Both the position numbers and the translations under genes were made by a program. Shown one piece after another: positions 1 to 11,100 of a DNA stretch of 64,000 bases (position 1 is the stretch's first letter; each line of letters starts with the position of its first letter). The notes beneath the pieces were generated by a model. The model was not told where the DNA came from and did not search any database. It saw only the letters and a list, made by a program, of their open reading frames with translations. The stretch comes from Enoplolaimus lenunculus (taxonomy: Eukaryota; Nematoda; Enoplea; Enoplida; Thoracostomopsidae), in assembly GCA_030248215.1 (NCBI GenBank), contig JASANG010000883.1, positions 243,974 through 307,973 on the forward strand, in the 5' to 3' direction.

Positions 1-244
1 ATTCCAGTGAGTTGAATTCAGCTCAGATTGAGCTGAATCACTCAGTCTGGGTTAGGACTATGAGATCTCATAATTCTGAGTTGATATAACTCATTCTGAT
101 AAAATCAATAAATTTTCCCGGAATCAAATCAAGTCAAAGTGAGAATCAACTCAACGCAGAGTAAGTTAAAGTTTGCTGTTATTAACTCAGAAATAACTAA
201 CTTTCCGTCTGAGTTGATTAATTAACGCATTGGAATTTACAGTG
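1..244. repeat. MITE family A (TA-flanked, CACTGTAAATTCC ends), left end cut by window
   Basis: Imperfect palindrome built from GAGTTGATT/AACTCA words, ending in GGAATTTACAGTG. Full copies elsewhere begin CACTGTAAATTCC and are about 250 bp with TA on both sides, as expected for Tc1/mariner-type non-autonomous elements. The first bases of this copy lie outside the window. Confidence 0.85.
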
Positions 245-682
245 TTGGCATTTTTGATGGATTTTGGATTTGCCGTGGTGTCGAACGGATCTTAATTAAA
301 TCGGAACCGGAATTGTGGACTGATATTGGAAAGAATTGGAATTAGAAATTTTTGAACCTGACCCATGTTTCTTGCACGACGAGCCTGATACGTATAGTTT
401 GTGTGCGCTATTAGAGCATATTTGGTTCCGAGTGTTCTGGGTTGGTTATGTTTTATAAAGAGTTCCGCGTGCACATGTTTACACTTTAGTACCACAATCA
501 CTTAAATTTAGCGGCGTACGACGGTAATTGAACAGCGAACGAAATGAAAAAAATTCCTATACTGATTTGCATTATACCTGCGATAGGAATTGGAACTGAA
601 TTTGAATCGGAATTCTAACTGAAATCCACATTCCGTTTGCACCAATGGTATGTTTGCTGTGTTGTTTTCTGGTTATTTTCAG
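245..682. other. Intron or upstream DNA of UQCC1, no gene seen
   Basis: No coding exon is supported here. The stretch is AT-rich with scattered GGAATCGGAATTC-like words resembling the ends of family D repeats. The exon that precedes 683 in UQCC1 was looked for and not found, so it probably lies to the left of the window. Confidence 0.5.
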
Positions 683-3600
683 AGTTTAATCTCGATGATA
701 CAATTGAAGCTTGGTTTCGGTTGACAATTTTGCATATTTGGTTTGTGTGCTTTTTTGTTGGTTATATTTTGGTTTTGGCAGTTCTTTGTGGCCGTTTTTA
801 TCAGGTTTTCCAAAGCGCAATAAACGTACGGTCGATTTTACTCCAATCATATTTAGTTTTAAGTTGAAAAATATTTAATTAAAATTAACGAATCAATGCT
901 GATTACTGCGTGGCACGGTGCAAAGCGGACCAGGATTATACCGGAATCGCAATCGGAACCGAAACAAAAAATTTGTACGGGAATCGGAATCGGAACTATA
1001 TAACATATGTGACTATGGGGATAATTTGTATATTAACAAGTATAATATTGATTTAGAGTGGCTGTTGGGTGGCAACAATTCTAAAAATGTCGCATGAACA
1101 AATAGGCAATCATTTTTTGGCTCTGTAAAACTAAACTTTAATCAATTATTGATAAGTTAACGTATCGAAAACAATTTAATAGATGAATGATGCAGATTTT
1201 TTATGCAACATATCACAACAAATAGGCCTAAAACTAAAATGGGGAAATTCCGACTCCGATTGATTGTGCATTCGGAATCTGAATCGGAATTTTTATTGAA
1301 TCGGAGTTCTAATCGGAATCGGAATTCCGATTGCACCCTGCTGCGTGGTATCATAAACGTGTAATTTTTAGCTTGAAAATACACCATTACGCCTAAGCAA
1401 GGGCCTATCCAGATAGTGATAGGGTTTCAAGGGTCCAAACCATCTTTAGATTGTTGTAAAATGGTTTCTGATAAGTTTTCAGTTTGTAGCATAAGAAGAC
1501 ACCCTTTAATTTTTTCGAATATAGCCCGTTATTCAAAATCCTGGCTGCGTTTATGGACTCGGTATCCAAATTTCATTGGGGTCTGATTCTGTGTATACAG
1601 GGGCCTTTTAGTGCTATCATTGGTCGGTGGTAACTTTTAATAGAAATATATTCGTTTGAAACCGTGAGTCTAAAAGTTGGCACAGTTACAAGTGGTCACA
1701 TTTCTATTGACGTTCAGAAAATTAAGGTTTGAGCTGCGATATTTTGAAGCAGATATAAAAAGTAGCGTGCGGGGTTCCTTATGGTGGGACGGATTTGGCC
1801 GCTCCATGGGATAGGGCCGTACCGCATGAGGCAAAAATCAGGGATTAATTTCTCTCAGTGTCGAATTTTTCGCTTCCAAAGTGAGCTGAAATTGTTCTTT
1901 TCGTAGATTGCATATCTAAAATTTTATCATTTATCGAGATTTCTGCGTCAGTCCGTATCTCAATCCAGTTAAAAAATATGCTAAATAAGTGAACGTTGCA
2001 CGTCACTGAAAATCTGTTAATTTTTTGTCAAATTACTTGTATTTTTTACGAAGGCCGAAACGGTAACTTTTTAAAGGTTTACCCTTGGTGCGACATGAAA
2101 AAATAGTTTGTGACGTTGCCGTCTTACTTTCATCTTTGTTTTCATTTAGGATGGTATTGGCGCGTCTGAGCAGGGAAAAAGACGAAACGTTTTTGTATCT
2201 CAAGGATCGAATGACTCAATTGTTTTGGGAAGATTATGAACAAAGATTGAAAATTTACTACAAAAAGGTGAGTGATGTTGTGTTGTATTACTTAAATATA
2301 ATGAATTTGCACGGCTTAACCAAGTTTTTGTTGGTAATTGATTTTCTTTTTAATTTAAGTATTTGACGGTCATTGATTTTTTAGAAAATTTAAGTATTTG
2401 ACGGCTATTGATTTTTTAGAAAATTTAAGTATTTGACGGTTATTGATTTTTTAGAAAATTTAAGTATTTGACGGTTATTGATTTTTTAGAAAATTTAAGT
2501 ATTTGACGGTTATTGATTTTTTAGAAAATTTAAGTATTTGACGGTTATTGATTTTTTAGAAAATTTAAGTATTTGACGGTTATTGATTTTTTAGAAAATT
2601 TAAGTATTTGACGGTTATTGATTTTTTAGAAAATTTAAGTATTTGACGGTTATTGATTTTTTAGAAAATTTAAGTATTTGACGGTTATTGATTTTTTAGA
2701 AAATTTAAGTATTTGACGGTTATTGATTTTTTAGAAAATTTAAGTATTTGACGGTTATTGATTTTTTAGAAAATTTAAGTATTTGACGGTTATTGATTTT
2801 TTAGAAAATTTAAGTATTTGACGGTTATTGATTTTTTAGAAAATTTAAGTATTTGACGGTTATTGATTTTTTAGAAAATTTAAGTATTTGACGGTTATTG
2901 ATTTTTTAGAAAATTTAAGTATTTGACGGTTATTGATTTTTTAGAAAATTTAAGTATTTGACGGTTATTGATTTTTTAGAAAATGTAAGTATTTGACGGT
3001 TATTGATTTTTTAGAAAATTTAAGTATTTGACGGTTATTGATTTTTTAGAAAATTTAAGTATTTGACGGTTATTGATTTTTTAGAAAATTTAAGTATTTG
3101 ACGGTTATTGATTTTTTAGAAAATTTAAGTATTTGACGGTTATTGATTTTTTAGAAAATTTAAGTATTTGACGGTTATTGATTTTTTAGAAAATTTAAGT
3201 ATTTGACGGTTATTGATTTTTTAGAAAATTTAAGTATTTGACGGTTATTGATTTTTTAGAAAATTTAAGTATTTGACGGTTATTAATTTTTTAGAAAATT
3301 TAATTATTTGACGGTTATTGATTTTTTAGAAAATTTAAGTATTTGACGGTTATTGATTTTTTAGAAAATTTAAGCATTTTTAGTTTGTTTTCAGGTTTGC
3401 CTGTTTTCTAAGAGCGTGCAATTTTTAACTGTTTAGTTTTGTTGCAGAAAAAGTTATAAATTTAAAAATATGGGCTATCGGTAAAATTATTAAAACAATC
3501 TTTATAGCTGCCGGCAGGGTGCAATCGGAATTCCGGTTCCGGCAGGGAAATCCGGTATTTTTCAGTATTTAGTTCCGGTGATAATTCTGTATTTTTCACC

Positions 3601-6274
3601 GGAATTTTCCGGTATTTTCAGTATTGAAAATTTTCCTTATTCGAAAATTTAAAAAAAGAATTGGCATATTATTCTAACTTGTTTTCTAAAATTGTTGAGC
3701 GCGTACTGCCAAAATTTTCAATTACTCCATAATTTATCAAATGTTTCCGCCTACTGCATTTGTTTCAGGATTTTGGCATTCTAAATGATGTGTTTACAGC
3801 ATTAAAAGCGATGAAATAGCGTTAAAATGAATTTTTCGATAACAAGTATTTTATATTTTCCGGTTCCGGATCGGGTTCCGATATTTTTTAACTTTCCGGT
3901 TCAGTTTGGTATTTTACAATTTCGGTTGCACTCTGGCTGCCGGCAAAAGTTTTGTTTTGCTTCCAGTCTGGCGTGCCCAGAGATCAGTCGAATAGGTATT
4001 GACTAGTGGTGTAACCAACAGAAACGAACAATCATCCAGTACAATTTTCTACGAAAACAGCGAGTTCACCCAAAAAATTTAAAATCGTCGCTATATTCTG
4101 TTATTTTTATACCAAATCGAACAATTGCAGCATATTTGTGCGATTTACAACTAATTATCGGCGCAAAAGTAGCGGAATTTTCGATATTTCTATAATTGAA
4201 AGCGACACCGATGTTTACCGGAAACGAATATCCGGTTTACACTGTGGTGTTGAGTGTTATTTTTAGTGTGAGGTATAATGGTAGCGCATGTGTCCGGCAC
4301 CGCGTGGCCCCGGGCATCGATTTCAAAATTTAAATTCATTTGAAAACTTGAGCGGTGGGTGGTACCGTCAAGTATACCGAGTGTAATTCTAAGCATTTTT
4401 TTATTATTGTTTGCCTGTTGTTGTTTTTAGACATTTTCACCACATCGCCGTAGTGTACTTTCCGTGAGTTATTCGTTATTTGTCATGGCGATAAAAGAGT
4501 ATGATGAGGTAAGTATGGTTCACTTAAAATTAAAATTTGCCATAGTCAAAAAAGGGGACCCATGTTTAATTTAAGGGCCGTTCCGGTTTCTGGCGGGTCT
4601 GTAAAAGAGTAGGCTTATACTTTTTACTACGTTTTTGCTTAGGTTTAAGCTTTAGGAATACACTTTTTTTAACGGTTAGAATTAGGCTTAGGAATACACT
4701 TTTTTCAGCGGTTAGGCGTAGGCTTAGGAGTATGGTTTAACATTGGCCAAACAAGACAGAAACAATTATATACATGCAATCACTTGTCTGTTTGTGTGTT
4801 TGTTTTTGATAGATTGTTTGTTTGTTTGTCTGTATGTCTGTATGTCTGTATGTTTGTTTGTTTGTTTATTTATTTGTTTTTGTCTGTTTGTTTGTTAATA
4901 TCTGACGAAAATGAAATCACAAGTTATCGTTCTTCAATTCTTGCACATTTCGCGTGATATTTTTCAAGTATGTTTCCGGAACGTAAGTATGGTTTTCTAA
5001 ACGCGGGTTTCAGGGTTTACTGTCCCACGATATCGCGTTAGCGGGCGCATTATGGCGTAATATTTACGAATCAAAATTAGCCGATCCAATTCCGCTCAAT
5101 AAACTGACCAGATATGTGCGTAAGAATGTAAGTTTGAGCGTTTTTTGCACCGGTAGCTTGTATAGTAGACTTCGTTATTAAACAATTTAATTGAGTAGGT
5201 ATACTGTGTCCTACTTCTACGTTCACCTAAAAATTTTGCGCACTGCTCTATTTACATTATATTTTGCGACAATAACTTGCACGACTCGTAGCTATCACAA
5301 ACAAACAAAAAACAAACAAACAAACAAACAAAACTTAAGCCTAAACCAACGTCAAATATGTTGAAACGAAACTTAAGCCTAAACTAACGTCATTTATGTT
5401 GAACCTAGTTATAAATTTTTTTCTTTATGAAGTCCTCATTGATAGGTGAGAAAGTCTGAGAAGATATAATCTGATTACATAATTATTCCTTTTACTATTG
5501 TCAAAAATATATATACTCCAGTGAAAGATTTCGCTTGTATCTTATTTATCTAAAATCGTCCGAGCGTGTGTTGCCAAATTTGTCAATTTGTACCACACTC
5601 CATAATTTATCATATATTTCCAACTACTACATTTGTTTCAAGATTTTGGCATTCTAAATGATGCGTTTACAATATTAAAAGCGGAAAAATAGCGCTTAAA
5701 AATGAATTTTTCGGTTACTAATATTTTTTATTTTCCGGTTCCGTTTCCGGTATTTTTTAACTTTCCGGTTCCGGTATTTTAAAATTCCGGTTGCACCCTG
5801 GTAGGCAACATTTCAGATTTCAACCAAAAGTTTTAGAATCGAAATCTAAATAATACGATTAAAAATATTAAATTGATGATGCCACAACGTTTTTAGCTTT
5901 TCCTGTGATAAGCGATTACCGGACGGTCGGCCAACCGGCCTGCCAGCCAATACCTCTGGCAAGCCGGTTCCTAGCCGTTGCACAGCACTAATCAGTAACT
6001 GGTGGTTGATAGGTCTTGTAATTTTCGAACCAGGGAATTGGTATGAGGGTTGCGATTCAGTACATTTTTTGCATTTGATTAATTGACCTGTTTCTGTGGC
6101 TGGTTACCTGGTGATATATGATAACGTATGGGGCAAAATGAGTTCTTGGCGTAAAAGTTGTGACGTAGAAATAGCAACTATAGTAAAATGTTTTATGTTT
6201 ATTTTCAGATTAAAATGCTGTCTGATATGGAAACAGGCGATTTGTTGACGAAAAATGTGAAATGGGAATTTTAA
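683..6274 (+). CDS. UQCC1: UQCC1/CBP3-like ubiquinol-cytochrome c reductase assembly factor (3' five exons)
   Basis: Mitochondrial chaperone needed for early cytochrome b and complex III assembly (ubiquinol-cytochrome c chaperone domain). Five exons join in frame: 683-740, 2150-2267, 4431-4508, 5014-5127 and 6209-6274, the last ending in TAA. All introns are GT-AG. The first exon encodes a segment ending AWFRLTILHIW, matching the SWF-ITLLHVW block of human UQCC1. The second continues MVLARL and carries LFWEDYEQR (human MWEDVQQR). The third ends IKEYDE, the fourth contains GALWRNIY and LTRYVRKN (human AALWRTFF, LVEYVRKQ), and the last ends LTKNVKWEF. The human protein has about 37 further residues after this point, so the tail here is short. 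Mitochondrial targeting and N-terminal exons are outside the window. The conserved intron positions suggest an intron-rich lineage. Alignment is from memory of the human protein. Confidence 0.92.
741..2149 (+). other. UQCC1 intron with family D-like repeat remnants
   Basis: Intron with donor GTTTGT and acceptor TTCATTTAG. From about 910 to 1340 it holds GGAATCGGAAT words ending in TTCCGATTGCACCCTG, the signature of the GGGTGCAACCGGAATTCCGG element family (family D). The rest shows nothing further that I can support. Confidence 0.5.
2353..3380 (+). repeat. 35-bp minisatellite, 29 copies, in UQCC1 intron
   Basis: Head-to-tail copies of a 35-bp unit containing ATTTGACGGTTATTG and ATTTTTTAG, starting 86 bp after the donor at 2268. 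The word ATTTGACGG recurs every 35 bp from 2361 to 3341. Copies are nearly identical, so the array is young. Each unit includes an acceptor-like ATTTTTTAG, and one unit near 2984 has a T-to-G change that makes GTAAGT. Confidence 0.97.
3516..3934. repeat. MITE family D (AGGGTGCAAYCGGAATTCCGG ends)
   Basis: About 420 bp between AGGGTGCAATCGGAATTCCGG-type left and TTTCGGTTGCACTCT right ends, with CCGGTATTTTTCAG-rich arms and an AT-rich centre. A closely similar whole copy lies at 49943-50344 and a 3' part at about 5540-5800. Confidence 0.8.
4080..4250. repeat. Family H repeat (CCGGATATTCGTTTCC / unit-length copy)
   Basis: The block with CGAACAATTGCAGCATAT, a run of TCGGCGCAAAAGTAGCGGAA and an end reading GGAAACGAATATCCGG recurs at about 17740-17915, 57235-57410 and 59090-59280. 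I could not assign a transposon family. It sits in the UQCC1 intron just before exon 4431-4508. Confidence 0.6.
4555..4747. repeat. MITE family C2 with TTAGGC motifs
   Basis: Starts GGGACCCATGTTTAATTTAAGGG and ends TTTAACATTGGCC, with TTAGGCTTAGG-type words inside. Better preserved copies at 9427-9603, 20936-21120 and 27062-27238 show ends GGCCCATGTTACTTTAAGGGG. Confidence 0.7.
4790..4900 (+). repeat. TGTT-rich microsatellite in UQCC1 intron
   Basis: Degenerate GTTT/TGTC repeat run. A matching run of AAAC repeats occurs at 5300-5330 in the next intron, so the two could pair in the pre-mRNA. Confidence 0.8.
5128..6208 (+). other. UQCC1 last intron with AAAC microsatellite and family D fragment
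   Basis: Between donor GTAAGT (5128) and acceptor ATTTTCAG (6208) lie an AAAC microsatellite (5300-5330), an AACTTAAGCCTAAAC duplicate pair, and a family D fragment of about 5540-5800 ending TTCCGGTTGCACCCT. Nothing coding was seen. Confidence 0.6.
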
Positions 6275-7195
6275 AATGATGATAAAATTTAAAATTGTAG
6301 CCCGTGTAAATGATAGGGGCTTGTCTTAAGGATAAGCCTAAATCTAAGGTTTATTAAACTCTACCATTTCCAGGCGCTAAATCTTCCAATTTCATGTCTT
6401 TTTTATAACGCGGGCAAGTCCGTATATACTTGTCATGACCAAAATTATAGCAGACTCTCCTTAACCTCGATATTAATCTGGATGATTAAACCTAAGCGTG
6501 AATTTAAGCTTAAAACCTTATTCAACGGCTAACGTCTCCGACTTTGTTCCGTTGCACCTCTGTGTTGGCATTCAGACCATTATATGACGGGTCAGTATGT
6601 TAATACTTTGAGGAGCGTAACCGCAGTGTAAGCATATCCCTAAGCCTCAGCGTATAAAATTAACGCGATTAGCTTGTTTACTTCACGATTTTGTTTGAAA
6701 TCTGGGCCCGTGTAAAGATCAGGGGCGGAACGTTTTTGATGGAATTGCAACAGAGTAAGCCTAAGCTTTGAACTGTTTTTTTGCTTGGCTTAGGCTTAGG
6801 AATAGGCTCATTCTTACGCTTAGGCTTAGGCTTAGTTGCTTGTTTGCGATTTACCTGCTCAGTTACTGCTATATCTTGAATATAAAAATGAATAAATTTT
6901 AATTATTGGTTCACATGTGAAGGTTTCTAGTCTTAGTTGAATTTAGCAAACACTATAAATAACTGTTTAGCCGATTACAAATGAAGCATTGTCAAATGCC
7001 ACGGTGTAAACGATTAGCGGAAAATAACGGCAACTGGTTGAATTTTCGTTTTATTTAAAATTGGGCATTATACAAGATATCTGCGTTGAAAAAATGGATT
7101 GTTAAGTGATTTACAGCTATATTATAAGCATAAAAGAACGGAATTTCCGGTGTTTTTACCGGAACCGGACATCAGGTTAAATCTGATCACGCATA
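6275..7195. other. 3' flank of UQCC1 with partial TTAGGC-bearing MITEs
   Basis: Contains a right-truncated family C1 element at about 6705-6840, starting GGCCCGTGTAAAGATCAGGGG and followed by TTAGGC words. The rest is AT-rich. No gene seen. Confidence 0.55.
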
Positions 7196-7405
7196 CACTG
7201 CAAAAAATGGTGAGTCAGATTGACTTGCTTCGAAATATGTTGTACGGGACTACACAAACTGACCCGTATTCGACTCCGCCAGGGTCAAACGACGTGCGGC
7301 TCAGAGTCTAATTTAAACTTTGGTGGAGTCGAATTTGACTCAGTTTGTGTAGTCTCGTAGAGGCTATTTGGAGGTACTCAATTTGACTCACCATGTTTTG
7401 CAATG
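7196..7405. repeat. MITE family B (CACTGCAAAAAATGG ends)
   Basis: A 210-bp near-palindrome. Terminal repeats read CACTGCAAAAAATGGTGAGT and its complement, with inner words GACTCCGCCAGAGTC and a TA at each edge. TA target and ends fit a mariner-type non-autonomous element. Confidence 0.9.
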
Positions 7406-7571
7406 TACAATATGCCTAAATTCTGTATTTTTCGCCCGTGTTCAAACTTTTATTTACGGTGGGTCCGTAGCCAGCAGTGGATAGAGGATCGTCACCTCTA
7501 TCAAAATCTTGCCCCTTGTACATTCTTGAACCATGTGCGACTGCCTGTTTCAGTACACCACTTTACAACTA

Positions 7572-7793
7572 CACTGCAAAAAAAATGGTGAGTCAAATTG
7601 ACTCTCCGAAATAGGCTTTTCCGGACTACACAAACTGAGTTAAAATTGGACTCCGCCAGAGTCAAATTCGACTAAGTGAGTTTGCTCGGTGAGTCGAAAT
7701 TGACTCTGGCGGAGTCCAATTTTGACTCAGTTTGTGTAGTTCGGAAAAGCCTATTTCGGAGAGAGTCAATTTGACTCACCATTTTTTGCAGTG
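7572..7793. repeat. MITE family B, well-preserved copy
   Basis: Near-perfect hairpin: CACTGCAAAAAAAATGGTGA at the left and CCATTTTTTGCAGTG at the right, both flanked by TA. It lies about 90 bp past the stop of the cysteine-rich gene and just beyond its poly(A) signals. Confidence 0.92.
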
Positions 7794-7859
7794 TAGTGTA
7801 CGAAGTCATTTGGTGTGGCCGGTCTAAATATAAAGTCCGAATTTTTGCTTTTATTTTTG

Positions 7860-7865
7860 TTTATT
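7860..7865 (-). terminator. Poly(A) signal AATAAA of the cysteine-rich gene
   Basis: AATAAA on the minus strand, 19 bp after the TGA ending at 7884. A second AATAAA-like word (GCAATAAAAATTGA) overlaps the stop itself. Inference from motif and position. Confidence 0.6.
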
Positions 7866-7883
7866 TGTAAAACAAAATTTTTT

Positions 7884-8185
7884 TCAATTTTTATTGCTTT
7901 TGTATTTTGTGTCTTGATGCAGGCAAAATCGTTCACATTGTCCTCGTGTTCGCAACGCTCGTTCAGTGTTGACCCGTACTCCTGGACAGTAGCCGTGGCT
8001 GTACGCCAGACAGTAGCCATCGGCCAAATACCATCTGACCGTGTACTGACTAGGTGCTCCATTATCGCATACAAGTCGAATCGGTTGTTTCTGGCACGAA
8101 AATGGGCTGGGACGCGATTTGATGGTTGTATGCAACGGTGGAAACAGGCGTCGTTTTCGCCCTGATGGCTGGGTTGAGTGGCGGC
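7884..8185 (-). CDS. Exon 19: basic linker plus Kunitz domain, stop TGA
   Basis: Acceptor GTTTTTCAG. After about 36 residues with a basic SGRKRR site comes a Kunitz/BPTI-like domain: C-x8-C-x18-C-x7-C-x16-C-x3-C, including RWYLADGYCLAYSHGYC and RGQCERFC, aligned with BPTI YFYNAKAGLCQTFVYGGC. The residue after the second Cys (P1) is Asp and the usual Gly-Asn-x-Asn core is not kept, so ordinary trypsin inhibition is unlikely. Ends in TGA with a poly(A) signal nearby. Confidence 0.85.
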
Positions 8186-11100
8186 CTGAAAAACTTTGTT
8201 CGCGAATTCGGTATTAACCCTTTCGCACATGAATATTTTCTATTTCCACTGAGACCTACTTTTATGCTAGGATTCGAACTCCGGCGACTGGAGTGGGAGG
8301 CGTATACCATCGCCACTCAGCTATAGAAGCTTGACGCTCGAGCCCGAGGGGGCTCTCACGTCTTGCGGTGATTTAGTACTATGTATACGTGTTACAGTTG
8401 TTGAACACGGTGCGATATATATTTAACGTATATACACTGCGCTAAGTTTCCTATAGGCAACTCAATGTGAGAAGGGGTTATTAAAGCTGAAACGTCGACG
8501 AGACGTAATTTGGGCATTGTTGCAGCTAATTTTCATGTATATATTTCATGTAAACAAGCGGAGTGAACTTTTCTGCAGGTACAAGGAGCATTGGTGGTAT
8601 TGCATTGTTGTGGAAGATGTTGGTGTTGCAAATAGTGCACTGCCCTACAGATTGTGCTAACCAAAAATGCACGAATAATGGGATACACTGCAAAAAATGG
8701 TGAGTCAAATTGACTCTCTCCGAAATAGGCTCTACGGGACTACACAAACTGAGTCAAATTCGACTCCGCCGGAGTCAAATTCTAATCTCTGAGTCGCACG
8801 TTTGACTCAGGAGGAGTCTAATTTGACTCAGTTTGTGTAGTCCCGTAGAGCCTATTTCGGAGAGAGTCAATTCGACTCACAATTTTTTACAGTGTATATC
8901 TCTGCTTAAATAAATAAGTATCTAGTTCATTATGTTTTCCAAAAGCTTTGGTCAATGTATAGAATAGGGCAGTTTCAGTAGCATAACCATATTCCGAAGC
9001 TTATGCCTAAGCCTAAGCAAAAAATTAGTCTAAAGCGTACACTGTTAATTCCAATGAGTTAATCAACTCAGACGGAAAGTTAGCTGTTTCTGAGTTAATA
9101 AGTAACAGTAAAGTTTAGCTCACTCTAGAGTTGAGCACATTTTCACAGTAAGTTGAGTTGACTCCGGTGTAGTTGATTAATTAAATCAGAACGAGTGGAA
9201 TAAACTCAAAATTTTGAGTTATGATTGTCCTAACTCAGACTGAGTGATTCAACTCATTCTGAGTTAAAATCAAATAACTGGAATTTACAGTGTATAAAAG
9301 CTTGTTCTATCGCTGTCGTATTGAAAAATGTTAAGTCACTGATCTTACATGGGCCGAAGTTTTAAGTTTTTATATATTTCACAAGCTTTTCTGTTGTTAA
9401 AACGGGCGAAAATTTGAAGTTTACCGGCCAATGTTACTTTTAGGGGCGTAACAGTAGATTAAGCGTATTCCTAAGCTTAAACCAAAGCGTCGCACAAATG
9501 TGTTCCTAAGCCTAAGCCTAAGCAAAAGATGTAATCTAGAATGTAATCCTACTCTTTTATAGACCCAAAAGAAGCCTGCACGCCGCTTAAAGTAACATGG
9601 GCCAGTTTACCTATCAAATCACATGCTCGCTTGCATTGTCCGACAGATGAGTAAACTCGTGAGCTTTGTGGACAGTCAATGTCGACAAGACAGTGTTGAC
9701 ACAATGATTTGTGACAGAAATATCCTTCTTTGACTAAAAACAATTTTAAGCCACACAGTTTTATGCGTTTACACCAGGGTACAACCGGAAGTAAGAAAAA
9801 TACCGGAGCCGAAACTGGAGGTCAACAAATTTGGCGGAGCCGGACGGTGAAGCGGAGTTACGTTGTTGAAGTAATGTTTAATTTGCTAATTTCAGCAAAT
9901 ATCTGCTATAATTGTTGTTGGGATTGTTCGTTTTGCTCATTTCTTAAAAAATCTCGACAATTAACTCGTCAAATATGCATTAATCGTTAAAGCCAAACGC
10001 ACTGAACGATACAATTTTTATAACATGAAAAATTTCGCTACCGACATTTACGGAACACCTCCGGCAGAAATTCTGCCGGAGCCGGAGATCGAGTGTCAGC
10101 CGGAGTTGAAGCCAGAGACATACCATCTGATTGGTTTACACAATAGGTCATGTACATTGTATGTACTTTTATGTATTGAAATACGTTTATCAAAAGACTT
10201 ACTTTATGCCAAAGCCTAATCCTTTGCCTAAGCCTAAGTTATAAATGTGAGGAAAAGTGTACAACAACAGGTTTACGAATTCCAATTTTTCAGGTAAGAA
10301 CTTTCACCGAAAATTGTTAATTTTTGTATTCTTTGCGTATTTACCTTTCTTCTTCGGCTTTCGCCCTGGGGGTCGCGCTTTTGGCGGCCTATGAACGGTC
10401 CTGCGTTTGCTGGTTCGTTCACGTTCAGGAATCCAGTTGCTACAAAACGCCTGACAAGTTTGCCGATTGCGAAACATTTCACCTTTGAAATCGGTATGCG
10501 TGCAAATGACACCGCGTAGCATTTCACATTCGCGATTTTCTTGACAAGTATAGCATTCTTCAGCTAAAATGTAAATACAAAGTTGGCCGTAACTGGTGAA
10601 CTGTGGCGGATCCAGAAATTTGTAACTGAGAGCACGCGATATACAACAGCGATAAAATAGCGAACGAAGCGATCAAGAAGCCAAACGCAATTTCAGTGCT
10701 AAATAAAGTTTTACAACCGAAAAATTAACAATAATAGCGAAATATTTAGTTCAAGAAAAGATAAAAGTCTTTCAGGTTTTGTAGATTTTTAAATGAACAA
10801 AATATGATGTTCAGAGAGCGTAGGCTATTTATTATTGACGTCATCCGACAATCTTCATACCCTGGTACACCTTGATATGCAAGCAACATTATTTATCGCT
10901 AACGGTACTGCGGTTTTCCCTCGCACTGAGGATTAGGTATCCAGAATTTGTTCGGGCCCTGTTCTATGAATAAGGCTTAAGGGTTAGGAATATGTTTAAT
11001 CTACAGTTACGGTCCCTCGGCCGTATAGCCGGCCCACCTTGCTAGGGGGGCTAAAAATTTTTCAGAAGGGGCATGCAAGGGTTTTCGTTGACTTGCAAGC

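Noticed and set aside
2353-3380. CRISPR-like array (regular repeats)
   Set aside because: Units are head-to-tail with no spacers between them; it is a minisatellite in a eukaryotic intron.
7766-8230. 154-codon minus-strand frame overlapping exon 19
   Set aside because: It is the alternative frame of the Kunitz exon. The called frame is joined in phase from exon 18 and has the Kunitz cysteine pattern.
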